Shown piece by piece: positions 32,961 through 41,594 of a stretch of 44,488 nt of DNA. The position numbers were made by a program, and so were the translations under genes. Source of the DNA: Comamonadaceae bacterium (GTDB lineage Bacteria > Pseudomonadota > Gammaproteobacteria > Burkholderiales > Burkholderiaceae_C); NCBI GenBank assembly GCA_947447355.1, contig CANFJF010000025.1:1-44488 (forward strand), in the 5' to 3' direction. The stretch's first letter is position 1; each line of letters begins with the position of its first letter. The notes beneath the pieces were generated by a model that was not told where the DNA came from, made no database searches, and saw only the letters and a program-made list of their open reading frames with translations.

Positions 32961-34169
32961 TCAGTCGGCTGCGCGCAGCTTCTTGACCTCAGCGTCGCTT
33001 GGTTGGAACTTGGCGCCGTCGAGGTAGCGGTAGTCGACCATCACACCTTTGCCGTTGTCGTTTTTCGTGCGGCCGATGTACACGCCCATGGTCGACTGGT
33101 GGTCTTGCGCGCGGTAAGTGATGGGGCCGTAAGGCGTGACCACTGACAGGCCACGGAAGGCGGTGATGAGTTTTTCCGTGTCGGTGGAATTGGCTTTTTT
33201 CAGGCCGGCTGCCAGCGACTTGATGGCGCTGTAGCCGATCACCGAGCCGAGGCGCGGATAGTCCTTGAACTTGGCGTTGTAGGCGTTGTAAAAGGCTTTG
33301 TGCTCAGGCGTTTGAATGCCGTACCACGGGTAGCCGGTGACGATCCAGCCGTTCGGTGTTTCTTCTTTGAGCGGGTCGAGGTACTCGGGCTCACCCGTCA
33401 ACAGGCTGACCACTTCACGCCCTTTGAACAGACCGCGCGTATTGCCTTCGCGCACAAACTTGGCGAGGTCGGCAGCGAACAACACGTTAAAAATCGCGTC
33501 CGGCTTGGCGTCGGCCAAGGCTTGCACCACGCTGCCGGAGTCAACCTTGCCCAACGGCGGTGCTTGTTCTGCGACAAACTCGACATCCGGTTGCGCGGCT
33601 TTCAATAACTCTTTGAAGGTGGCTGCGGCGGATTGACCATACTCGTAGTTGGGGTAAACGATCGCCCAGCGTTTTTTCTTCATCGCAGCGGCTTCGGGCA
33701 CCAGCATGGCGACTTGCATATAGGTGGAGGTGCGCAGACGGAAGGTGTAGCGGTTGCCGTTCTGCCAGACGATTTTGTCGGTCAGCGGCTCTGACGCCAG
33801 AAAGAAGACTTTCTTTTGTTTGGCGAAGTCGGTCAGGGCCAGACCAATGTGCGACAGGAAAGAACCCGTGAGCACATCGACCTTTTCACGTGAGAGCAGT
33901 TCTTCGGCGGCGCGCACGGCGTCGCCGGGGTTGGCGTTGTCGTCGCGGACGATGAGTTCGAGTCTTTTGCCGTTGATGCCGCCGCCAGCATTGATTTCCT
34001 CAATCGCCAAGTCCATGCCCTTTTTGTAGGGTTCGAGGAAGGCAGGCTGTGCCTTGTAGCTATTGATTTCGCCGATTTTGATGACGTCTTGCGCCTGCGC
34101 GGGTGTCAACACGTTGACAAGGCTGAGCAGCGCTATGGCGCCCAGTGATTTATGGATTGGCATCTTCAT
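32961..34169 (-). CDS. ABC transporter substrate-binding protein, LIV type
   Basis: The ATG at 34169 has AGGA 9 bases upstream and gives a signal peptide ending AQAQD; 402 residues. Type I periplasmic fold: IKIGEINSYKAQPAFLEPYKKGMDLAIEEINAGGGINGKRLELIVRDD, then LTGSFLSHIGLALTDFA and a C-terminal TYRAQDHQSTMGVYIGRT. Binds the ligand of the LivHM-LivG-LivF importer. Ligand class cannot be predicted; relatives take amino acids, amides, urea or aromatic acids. First gene of the operon, divergent from fpr. Confidence 0.92.
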   Translation of the reverse strand: MKMPIHKSLGAIALLSLVNVLTPAQAQDVIKIGEINSYKAQPAFLEPYKKGMDLAIEEINAGGGINGKRLELIVRDDNANPGDAVRAAEELLSREKVDVLTGSFLSHIGLALTDFAKQKKVFFLASEPLTDKIVWQNGNRYTFRLRTSTYMQVAMLVPEAAAMKKKRWAIVYPNYEYGQSAAATFKELLKAAQPDVEFVAEQAPPLGKVDSGSVVQALADAKPDAIFNVLFAADLAKFVREGNTRGLFKGREVVSLLTGEPEYLDPLKEETPNGWIVTGYPWYGIQTPEHKAFYNAYNAKFKDYPRLGSVIGYSAIKSLAAGLKKANSTDTEKLITAFRGLSVVTPYGPITYRAQDHQSTMGVYIGRTKNDNGKGVMVDYRYLDGAKFQPSDAEVKKLRAAD

Positions 34170-34337
34170 GAAAAAATTTCCTGCTTGCGGATAAATCAAA
34201 GGCTCTCGTGGACTTGGCAGCCGTCCACGCACTTGAGCGGTCCATTATTGCCTGTCAGGACAAGCGCGATTGGGCTTTCGCCGACAATAGTGCCTTCTCG
34301 CTTTCTGCTTTTCATTCAAGTTTCACACGTACACACC

Positions 34338-35111
34338 ATGAGCGCTTTCAACGAAGAACGGGTTTTATCCGTCCACCACTGGACCGATACGCTGTTCACC
34401 TTCACGACGACCCGCGACCAGTCGCTTCGCTTTAGCAATGGCCACTTCACCATGATCGGCCTGCGCGTGAATGACAAGCCGCTGCTGCGCGCCTACAGCA
34501 TCGTCAGTCCGAATCACGACGAGCATCTGGAGTTTTTGAGCATCAAGGTGCAAGACGGTCCGCTGACATCGCGGCTGCAACACATCAAGGTGGGCGACAC
34601 CGTGATCGTCGGTCGCAAACCCACCGGCACCTTGCTGGTGGACTACCTGCTGCCCGGCAAACGGCTGTATTTGCTGTCCACCGGCACCGGCCTGGCACCG
34701 TTCCTGAGTATCATCCGCGACCCGGCCACTTACGAGCAGTTTGAGCAAGTGGTGCTGGTGCATGGTGTGCGCCAAGTCAACGAGCTGGCGTATCAAGACC
34801 TGATAGTCAACGAGCTGCCGCAGCATGAATTTCTCGGCGAGATGATCTCCAAGCAGTTGCTGTACTACCCAACCGTCACGCGTGAGGCTTACCGCAACAC
34901 CGGCCGGGTGACGGACCTGATCGAGAGCGGCAAGCTGATGGCCGACCTGAACCTGCCGGCCCTCAACCCGGTGGAAGACCGCGTCATGATTTGCGGCAGC
35001 CCTGGCATGCTCAAAGACTTGAAGCGCATGCTCGAAGAGCGCGGCTTCAAAGAAGGCAACACCGTGCGCCAAGGTGACTTCGTGATTGAGCGGGCCTTCG
35101 CGGAGCAGTGA
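34338..35111 (+). CDS. fpr: Ferredoxin-NADP(+) reductase
   Basis: The ATG at 34338 gives 257 residues of the short bacterial class (FPR of Azotobacter/Pseudomonas type); the open frame continues upstream without support. FAD-binding RAYSIVSP at 51-58, GTGLAPFLS at 116-124 (NADP site), and the C-terminal FVIERAFAEQ. Cytoplasmic electron transfer between NADPH and ferredoxin or flavodoxin, often linked to oxidative stress. No strong ribosome binding site is visible. It is convergent with the lytic transglycosylase gene. Confidence 0.93.
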   Translation: MSAFNEERVLSVHHWTDTLFTFTTTRDQSLRFSNGHFTMIGLRVNDKPLLRAYSIVSPNHDEHLEFLSIKVQDGPLTSRLQHIKVGDTVIVGRKPTGTLLVDYLLPGKRLYLLSTGTGLAPFLSIIRDPATYEQFEQVVLVHGVRQVNELAYQDLIVNELPQHEFLGEMISKQLLYYPTVTREAYRNTGRVTDLIESGKLMADLNLPALNPVEDRVMICGSPGMLKDLKRMLEERGFKEGNTVRQGDFVIERAFAEQ

Positions 35112-35123
35112 TAAGCCAACGCT

Positions 35124-35150
35124 AGGCGGGCTGCCTGCCTATTTCATTTT
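35124..35150 (+). terminator. Possible terminator after fpr
   Basis: AGGCGGG-CTG-CCTGCCT, a 7-bp stem with one G-T pair and a 3-base loop, followed by ATTTCATTTT. The T-run is interrupted, so strength is doubtful. It lies between the stops of fpr (35111) and the convergent transglycosylase (35152). Confidence 0.4.
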
Positions 35151-35151
35151 C

Positions 35152-37182
35152 TCAAGGCATTTTTTCATCAGAGGGCGGCGCACTGGCTTCGCGCGGGCCG
35201 ATCATGCCCAAGCGCGCTTTCAGTGACTGCGGCTGGCCGGTCAACACGGCAGCGTAGTTGGTGGTGTTGGACAGCACTTTCTTGACGTAATCGCGGGTTT
35301 CGTTGAAGGGCACGTTTTCGGCCCAGATGGCGGCCTCCAGCTGCGGCCCGTTGCGCCAGTTGCGTGGCCGGCTCGGCCCCGCGTTGTAAGCGGCAGCGGC
35401 CATCGCCATCGAACCCCCAAAGTCATCCAGCGCGCGCTTCAGGTAGGCCGTGCCAATGGTGATGTTAGTGTCACGGTCGTTGAGCTGATTGGCGGTGAAG
35501 CTTTTCAGGCCAATGTAGCGAGCGGTTTCGCGGGCGGTGGCCGGCATGATTTGCATCAGACCGGAGGCACCGACACCCGAGCGCGCCTCCATGACGAAGC
35601 GGCTCTCCTGGCGGATCAAACCGTACACATAGGCTGGATCCAAGCCGATGTCGCGGCTGCGTTTGATGACAGCGTCACGGAACGGCATCGGGAAACGCTG
35701 TGCGAAATCCATACCGCCAGATGTGCGTTCACTGGTGTTGATGCAACGGTCCCAGATGGCGCGATCACAGGCCAGCTGCGCGGCGGCCAGCAGTTCGCGT
35801 TCACCCATGCCACCGGTTTGTGCCAAGTTGGTGGCGTAGTTCCATTCGCGCACACCTTCACTGCGCAGTCCGATGGCGATGGCCTGCGTCGCGCGTTGCA
35901 GGCTGACATTGCTACGGGCAGCTTCTTTTTCTGCCGTACTCAAGGCCGCAGGGCTTGCCGGCACGTTGATGAGCTGGCCCAGCTCCTCCAGCGCCAACTG
36001 TTCGTAAAAACCACGCACCGAGGCAATCGACTGATACAGCGCCAGCGCCTCGGCCCGTTTTGCGGCTGTCGGCGTGGCGGCCAGCAGAGCGCGGGCTTTC
36101 CAATAAATCCAGGTCGGGTCTTGGCGGGCATCACTGCTCATGGCGTTGATGCTGCTCAGCACCAGCGGCCAGCGCGGCTGGTCGCCGGCGCGCAAGGCGG
36201 CGCGAGTTTTCCAGCCCAACATCTCATCGGTGAGGTCACTGTCGGCGGAGACCTTGTTGAAATACACCAACGCATCCGAGCCTTGACTGCTGAAACGAAT
36301 CGCGCTTTGCTTGCCGATCACACCCCAGACCCAGTTGCGCTCTTCGGTACTCAGTTGAAAGCCCCATTTGTGGTCTAAAAACTTGGCCGCCGCGTCGGGG
36401 TCTGTGCCGGCCAGCTTGACCAGTGCCAGCGTGATGAGTTCTTTGCGGACCTTCGTGAAGGCCAGTTTCTTGTCGGTCAAAAATTGCGACGGGCTGGCCT
36501 GAATGATCGCCAGCAAGGCCATCGACTCTGGCGAGACCATCTCGACGGCATCACGGGTCGGGCGTGGCCGGTTGATTTCTATCGACAGCCGGGCTTTGCG
36601 CCAGATGTCCAGCGGCGTCAGTTGCTTGTCGGCCAGCAGACGCTCAGCGGCAGCCCGGCAACCACCATCGGCATCGCGCTGGGCGTACCAGGATTTCTTC
36701 ACGTTGTCGGCCAGTGCACCTGATGTATCGGGGCCGCTTTTGACGTGCTCGATCAACCAGGCATAGCAGCGCACATCGCGGTCGTCGCCCATGCGAAATT
36801 TGGGATGCTCAGCGGCAAAGGTAGTCCAGTCACGGCGGTCGCCGAGCAGCAGCAACCAATCGTTGCGCATGCGGTCTTCCTGGTAACTGCCGGCATAGCG
36901 CGTCAAAAAAGCCTGGACCTCGTCAGGCATGGCTTCGTTCAACCGGCTGTTCAACTCCCAATAGGCTGCCCACGGTTCCAGCGCATGGCCGCGGACCTGC
37001 GGCAACAAGGCCGTCAAACGGGCTTTGTCGCCACGCCTGAAGGCTTGGCCCATCTCCAAAACCGTGTCGTCGGCGCGCGTTAACACCACCGCAGGCGTGC
37101 CTTGTGACAATGCCGGCAGTGCAAATAAAGTGTTCGTGACAGCCGCCAAAACCGCTGTGTAAATAAATTTCGTTAGCATCAT
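35152..37182 (-). CDS. Soluble lytic murein transglycosylase (Slt70-like)
   Basis: 676 residues. Signal peptide up to ALPALSQG (about 27), a long alpha-helical U-shaped domain, and a C-terminal SLT domain with catalytic Glu526 (YGLIRQESRF), ASGLMQIMPATA and MAAAAYNAGP. Periplasmic cleavage of peptidoglycan glycan strands giving 1,6-anhydro-muropeptides. The start codon is 6 bases from that of the divergent cyclo-ligase gene, so its promoter must lie within that gene's coding sequence. A second ATG directly follows the first (37179). Confidence 0.93.
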   Translation of the reverse strand: MMLTKFIYTAVLAAVTNTLFALPALSQGTPAVVLTRADDTVLEMGQAFRRGDKARLTALLPQVRGHALEPWAAYWELNSRLNEAMPDEVQAFLTRYAGSYQEDRMRNDWLLLLGDRRDWTTFAAEHPKFRMGDDRDVRCYAWLIEHVKSGPDTSGALADNVKKSWYAQRDADGGCRAAAERLLADKQLTPLDIWRKARLSIEINRPRPTRDAVEMVSPESMALLAIIQASPSQFLTDKKLAFTKVRKELITLALVKLAGTDPDAAAKFLDHKWGFQLSTEERNWVWGVIGKQSAIRFSSQGSDALVYFNKVSADSDLTDEMLGWKTRAALRAGDQPRWPLVLSSINAMSSDARQDPTWIYWKARALLAATPTAAKRAEALALYQSIASVRGFYEQLALEELGQLINVPASPAALSTAEKEAARSNVSLQRATQAIAIGLRSEGVREWNYATNLAQTGGMGERELLAAAQLACDRAIWDRCINTSERTSGGMDFAQRFPMPFRDAVIKRSRDIGLDPAYVYGLIRQESRFVMEARSGVGASGLMQIMPATARETARYIGLKSFTANQLNDRDTNITIGTAYLKRALDDFGGSMAMAAAAYNAGPSRPRNWRNGPQLEAAIWAENVPFNETRDYVKKVLSNTTNYAAVLTGQPQSLKARLGMIGPREASAPPSDEKMP

Positions 37183-37188
37183 GAGATT

Positions 37189-37830
37189 ATGGACAAATTA
37201 ACTGCGCGTAAACGTCTCATCGATCAACGTTTGAACTTGCCGGATCGCCTACAGCGCGCCGACTTGTTACAGCGGGTCATGCGGATCTGGTTGGTCGGAC
37301 GGCCGGATGCGGTCATTGGTGCGTATTGGCCGATCAAAGGGGAGTTTGACCCCTTGCCCGCGCTCTACCGCTGGCAAGAAGACGCCATGCTTGGCGAACT
37401 GTTTGAGCCAAACAAGCGCTTGTCCCCCGACAGCGGCACGCAAATCGTGACTGAAAGTCTGGCGAATCGTTCGCCCCGCAAGATCGGACTGCCGGTGGTC
37501 GACAAAGTTCACAAGACCTTGACTTTTCATGCTTGGTACCCCGGCTGCCCGATGGAGGAAGACGCCTACGGCATTCCAAAACCCAAAGACACTGAAATGA
37601 TCGTGCCAACCTTGTTGTTCGTGCCCTGTGTGGGTTACGGTCCGGGCGGCTTCCGGTTGGGCTACGGCGGCGGTTTTTACGACCGGACACTGGCTACTTT
37701 ACAACCCAAGCCAGTCACCGTCGGGCTGGGTTACAGCCACGGCTGGCTGCCTGACCTAGAGCCTGAGCCGCACGATGTGCCGTTGGACGCTTTGCTGAAC
37801 GATGAAGGCGTGGTCTGGTCTGGTAGCTGA
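37189..37830 (+). CDS. 5-formyltetrahydrofolate cyclo-ligase
   Basis: 213 residues, normal length. N-terminus MDKLTARKRLIDQRLNLPDR, mid PTLLFVPCVGYGPGGFRLGYGGGFYDRTLA, which is the family's hallmark ATP/folate site. Converts 5-formyl-THF to 5,10-methenyl-THF with ATP. Divergent from the transglycosylase with 6 bases between start codons. It ends 18 bases before the stop of the convergent DUF6279 gene. Confidence 0.94.
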   Translation: MDKLTARKRLIDQRLNLPDRLQRADLLQRVMRIWLVGRPDAVIGAYWPIKGEFDPLPALYRWQEDAMLGELFEPNKRLSPDSGTQIVTESLANRSPRKIGLPVVDKVHKTLTFHAWYPGCPMEEDAYGIPKPKDTEMIVPTLLFVPCVGYGPGGFRLGYGGGFYDRTLATLQPKPVTVGLGYSHGWLPDLEPEPHDVPLDALLNDEGVVWSGS

Positions 37831-37847
37831 GGCCTGCGGTCTTTTCC

Positions 37848-38750
37848 TTAGCGCTGGAGCAACAGCGCGCGCAAATCCAGTTCGTAGTTTTGCAGCTTGC
37901 GCAACCCGGTGAGGCGTTGCTCGGGGCTCATGCTGTTGTGCAAATCAGCAAAGGTTTGGCAGGCTTGCATCCGCATTTTTTGGCTGTAGTCCCGGTAGTT
38001 CGGGTCGGGCGACATGGCCACGCGGGCCAACACGCCGCCCAAGTTAGTCGACATGGTGGCAGCCGAAGCTTGCCTCAGGTTGCGCAGTGTTTGCAGCAAA
38101 TCTTGCTGCCTACGCAGGTGCTCTGCGTAGATGGCTTCAGGCTCGAACCCTGACGCTTCAAGCCGAGCACCCAGCAATGCTTCTTGCTTGCTTGTGAGGT
38201 TTCCATAAAGACCCTCGGCACGTGAAACCGCTTGTTCAAGCCGCTTGTCGCGCAACTTTGACGCTGGGCCATCCACGTAGTCTTTGCGGTACTTGGCATT
38301 GGCTTTGGCCAGTTTTCTCTGGAGGTGTGCCAGCTGCGTGCTGTCCAAGCTGGCCAGCACCTGCGTGCCAGCGCCTTGTCCTTCTCTTTGCCTTTCTGAT
38401 TGCAGCCGTCCGGCCATGCCTTCAAAGGTCACCAGCAAGCGGTCTTGCACTTCGGCATACAACGTGCAAGCCTGCGCGACCGTGATGTCTTTGGGCATCT
38501 GGTGCTGCAGCTTTTCCAGCGTCTCGATGTAAAGCGGCAACTGCGTCTGCCGGTGCCATTGATGAATATCGTCCAGCGCCGCCTTCACCAGAGGCCGCTG
38601 GCTTGCATTGAAATCGAAATAGTCATCCAGGTACCAATACGCCGCCAGCGGCGACTGGTTGTAGGCCAAGCGCAGCGCGCCGCAACCCTGCAACCCGATG
38701 ACGAGCAAAGCTGCAACGATAATCTTCAGCAGGTTTTTAAACAACGACAT
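37848..38750 (-). CDS. DUF6279 family predicted lipoprotein
   Basis: The ATG at 38750 gives a signal peptide with lipobox (VIGLQGC, Cys23); the longer open frame runs antisense into glmU and is not real. 300 residues, mostly helical, with LRLAYNQSPLAAYWYLDDYFDFNASQRPLVKAALDDIHQWHRQTQLP near the N-terminus, which matches DUF6279 as I know it. Probably anchored in the outer membrane and facing the periplasm. Function unknown. Its start is 16 bases from that of divergent glmU. Confidence 0.85.
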   Translation of the reverse strand: MSLFKNLLKIIVAALLVIGLQGCGALRLAYNQSPLAAYWYLDDYFDFNASQRPLVKAALDDIHQWHRQTQLPLYIETLEKLQHQMPKDITVAQACTLYAEVQDRLLVTFEGMAGRLQSERQREGQGAGTQVLASLDSTQLAHLQRKLAKANAKYRKDYVDGPASKLRDKRLEQAVSRAEGLYGNLTSKQEALLGARLEASGFEPEAIYAEHLRRQQDLLQTLRNLRQASAATMSTNLGGVLARVAMSPDPNYRDYSQKMRMQACQTFADLHNSMSPEQRLTGLRKLQNYELDLRALLLQR

Positions 38751-38766
38751 GTAAGCAGGACAACTC

Positions 38767-40170
38767 ATGGCAACTCCGATAGACGTCGTCATCATGGCCG
38801 CCGGCAAGGGCACACGGATGAAGAGCGCTTTGCCCAAAGTGTTGCACCGTTTGGGCGGTCGCGCTTTGTTACGCCATGTAATTGAATGCGCTGCCTTGTT
38901 ATCGGCGCGAAAAGCAGTGGTTATCACCGGCCACGGCGCTGCCGAGGTCGAGGCCGCGCTGAACGCTGACGCCCCCGCATCGCTGGGCTTGCAATTCGTT
39001 CGCCAGGAGCCGCAGCTCGGCACAGGCCATGCTGTTCAGCAAGCGCTGCCGCAACTGGCTGACGACGGCGTCACGCTCATTTTGTCAGGCGATGTGCCTT
39101 TGACTCAAGCCAATACTCTGCAGGCGCTGCTGGACTTGTGTGCTGGCCAGCAATTGGCCTTGTTGACGCTGGCCATGCCAGACCCGACAGGGTACGGCCG
39201 CATCGTGCGGGAAAACTCGGGCGGCAAGGTGCTGGCCATCGTCGAGCACAAAGACGCCAGCGAAGCGCAGCGCCAGATCAGCGAGATTTACAGCGGCATC
39301 ATGGCCGTGCCCACGCGCTTGTTGCGCACGTGGCTGCGCCGGCTCGACAACCAAAACGCCCAGGGCGAGTACTACCTCACCGACATCGTCAAGTTCGCCG
39401 TGGCCGACGGCTTGCCCGTGCTGGCGCACCAGATCACCGACGCAGCGCAGGTCGCTGGCGTCAACAGCCCCGTGCAACTGGCTGAGTTAGAGCGCATTTA
39501 CCAGCGCCGCAATGCCGACGCGCTGATGGAGCAAGGCACGCGGTTAGCCGATCCAGCGCGGCTGGATGTCCGCGGCCAGCTGGTCTGCGGGCGTGATGTT
39601 GAAATCGATGTGAATTGCGTTTTTGAAGGCCACGTTAGCCTTGGCGACGGCGTGCGCATAGGTGCCAACTGTGTGATCGCCAATGCCAGCATTGCCGCTG
39701 GCGCCGTGGTTCATGCTTTCACCCACATCGACGGCGAACAGCTCGGCGTCGAGGTTGGCGAAGGCGCGCTCATCGGCCCATTTGCCAGGCTGCGGCCCGG
39801 CGCGAAGCTGGGTGCAGAAGTGCACATCGGCAACTTTGTCGAAGTGAAAAACTCGACCTTGGCCAAAGGCGCCAAAGCCAATCACTTGGCGTACTTGGGC
39901 GACGCTACTGTGGGCGAGCGTGTGAACTACGGTGCCGGCAGCATCACCGCCAACTACGACGGCGCCAACAAACACCGCACCGTGATCGAGGCTGATGTGC
40001 ACGTGGGCAGCAACTGCGTGCTGATCGCGCCTGTGACCCTAGGCGCAGGCGGCACCATCGGCGGCGGCTCGACCATCACCAAAGACACCGCGCCGGGGGC
40101 CCTGAGCGTAGCGCGCGGCAAGCAAGTCAGTATTGCGAATTGGACAAGGCCAGTGAAAAAGCCCCGCTAA
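38767..40170 (+). CDS. glmU: Bifunctional UDP-N-acetylglucosamine diphosphorylase / glucosamine-1-phosphate N-acetyltransferase
   Basis: 467 residues. N-terminal uridylyltransferase: VVIMAAGKGTRMKSALPKVLHRLGG, QLGTGHAVQQALP, ILSGDVPLT. C-terminal left-handed beta-helix: VEIDVNCVFEGHVSLGDGVRIG, IGPFARLRPG, VEVKNSTLAKGAKANHLAYLGD, GAGSITANYDG. Makes UDP-GlcNAc, the precursor for peptidoglycan and LPS. Same pathway as glmS at 26.9 kb; the UDP-GlcNAc made could also feed the GT41-like and SenB-like transferases in this window (inference). Confidence 0.97.
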   Translation: MATPIDVVIMAAGKGTRMKSALPKVLHRLGGRALLRHVIECAALLSARKAVVITGHGAAEVEAALNADAPASLGLQFVRQEPQLGTGHAVQQALPQLADDGVTLILSGDVPLTQANTLQALLDLCAGQQLALLTLAMPDPTGYGRIVRENSGGKVLAIVEHKDASEAQRQISEIYSGIMAVPTRLLRTWLRRLDNQNAQGEYYLTDIVKFAVADGLPVLAHQITDAAQVAGVNSPVQLAELERIYQRRNADALMEQGTRLADPARLDVRGQLVCGRDVEIDVNCVFEGHVSLGDGVRIGANCVIANASIAAGAVVHAFTHIDGEQLGVEVGEGALIGPFARLRPGAKLGAEVHIGNFVEVKNSTLAKGAKANHLAYLGDATVGERVNYGAGSITANYDGANKHRTVIEADVHVGSNCVLIAPVTLGAGGTIGGGSTITKDTAPGALSVARGKQVSIANWTRPVKKPR

Positions 40171-40604
40171 GACGCTGGCTAAATAGCACCACCAGCAGCT
40201 TGGATCTCGCACACCGACGAATGGAATCGCGCACACCGACGAATGGAATCGCGCACACCCGACCCCTGTAGGAGCTGAGCCCTCTCAGCGACATCTTCCT
40301 CTGGGCGAACAATTCGCTTGTCACAGACCGTCCTTTGTGCCCTTTCGGCCAGAGGCTGGCCTCCTACAAGAGACCAGATCCATCGGCCAGAGGCTGGCCT
40401 CCTACAAAAGACAAACGCTCATTTCAATCGCGTACACCGACGAATGGAATCGCGCACACCCGACCCCTGTAGGAGCTGAGCCCTCTCAGCGACATCTTCC
40501 AGCGCACCATCGGCCAGAGGCTGGCCTCCTACAACGGGATCGGTCAGAGGCGGGCCTTCCACGCAACACCGGCGAGGCCGCTATCAAACGGGCAGAATCA
40601 CCCC
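40171..40604. repeat. REP-rich spacer between glmU and the NDUFA9-like gene
   Basis: 434 bases with no gene. Six REP-like elements: type B plus-orientation at 40267-40298 and 40468-40500 (TGTAGGAG, stem GCTGAG / CTCAGC, loop CCCT), type A minus-orientation at 40343-40369, 40381-40406 and 40508-40533 with a 3-base loop, and a diverged minus copy at 40536-40563. Segment 40225-40299 is repeated at 40426-40500 (75 bases, one visible mismatch). A 22-base unit starting CGCACACCGACGAATGGAAT is in tandem from about 40208 to 40258. Promoter of the downstream gene is not recognisable. Confidence 0.85.
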
Positions 40605-41594
40605 ATGGCTCAAAAAATACTCATCCTTGGCGGCACTGGTTTTGTCGGGCGGCATGTCTGCGAGAAGCTGGTCCATGCGCAAGCGCGTGTCACCGTGCCG
40701 ACGCGCCGGCGCCGTAATGCCAATCACATCCTCATGCTGCCCACGCTGGATGTCATTGAGGCCAACATCCATGACGAAGCCACGCTGCAGCGGCTCATCG
40801 GTGAGCATGACGCGGTGGTCAATCTGGTGGCTATTCTGCAGGGCAATGAAGCGTCTTTCGACGCAGCGCACGTGCAACTGGCCGACAAAATCGCTCGCGC
40901 TTGCGAAGCTGCCGGCGTGCGGCGCGTTGTCCATGTGAGCGCTTTGGGTGCCGATGTGCGCAACCCCGACGGCTTGCCGTCGATGTACCTGCGCAGCAAA
41001 AGCCGCGGGGAGCAGGTGCTGCGTCAAGCGCCGCTCGACCTGACGGTGCTGCGACCTAGCGTCATCTTTGGCGCTGAAGATAAATTTTTGAATGTCTTCG
41101 CACAGCTGCAGCAGTTTTTGCCGGTGATGCCGCTGGCCGGGGCACATGCGATGTTTCAGCCGGTCTGGGTTGAAGACGTTGCGAGCGCCATCGTCCACTG
41201 CTTAGAAGACAAGAATTTTCACAGCACCAATGGCCAAACCTACGAGGCCTGTGGCCCCGATATTTTTTCGCTGCGTCAACTGGTGCAACTGGCTGGCCAA
41301 TACGCTGGCGTCAACCGCGGCCGGGGCCGGCCAGTCGTCGGTTTGCCCAATGCGCTGGCAAGGGTGCAAGCCCGTCTGATGGAGCTGATGCCAGGCGAGC
41401 CGGTGTTGAGCCGCGACAACCTCGATTCGATGAAGGTGCCCAACATCGCCACCGGCAACTGCCCGGGCCTGCGTGACCTCGGCATTGAACCCGCCGCCCT
41501 CAGCGCCATCGCCCCGACTTACTTGGGCGCGCGCGGTTTGCGCAGCGGCTTGATGGCCAAGCGCCAAACCGCTGGGCGGATGTTCGACGCATGA
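40605..41594 (+). CDS. NAD-dependent epimerase/dehydratase, complex I NDUFA9-like family
   Basis: 329 residues. Rossmann [15 protein letters not shown] at 9-23, [15 protein letters not shown] and YLRSKSRGE (a Tyr/Lys pair of the SDR type). Resembles the atypical SDR family that includes mitochondrial complex I subunit NDUFA9; in bacteria the role is uncertain and may involve quinone or lipid metabolism. Its stop overlaps the cca start (ATGA), so the two are coupled. Confidence 0.87.
   Translation: MAQKILILGGTGFVGRHVCEKLVHAQARVTVPTRRRRNANHILMLPTLDVIEANIHDEATLQRLIGEHDAVVNLVAILQGNEASFDAAHVQLADKIARACEAAGVRRVVHVSALGADVRNPDGLPSMYLRSKSRGEQVLRQAPLDLTVLRPSVIFGAEDKFLNVFAQLQQFLPVMPLAGAHAMFQPVWVEDVASAIVHCLEDKNFHSTNGQTYEACGPDIFSLRQLVQLAGQYAGVNRGRGRPVVGLPNALARVQARLMELMPGEPVLSRDNLDSMKVPNIATGNCPGLRDLGIEPAALSAIAPTYLGARGLRSGLMAKRQTAGRMFDA

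Noticed and set aside
40208..40563. CRISPR array
   Set aside because: Repeats are irregularly spaced, in both orientations, imperfectly alike and hairpin-forming; no cas genes are near. They are REP-type elements.
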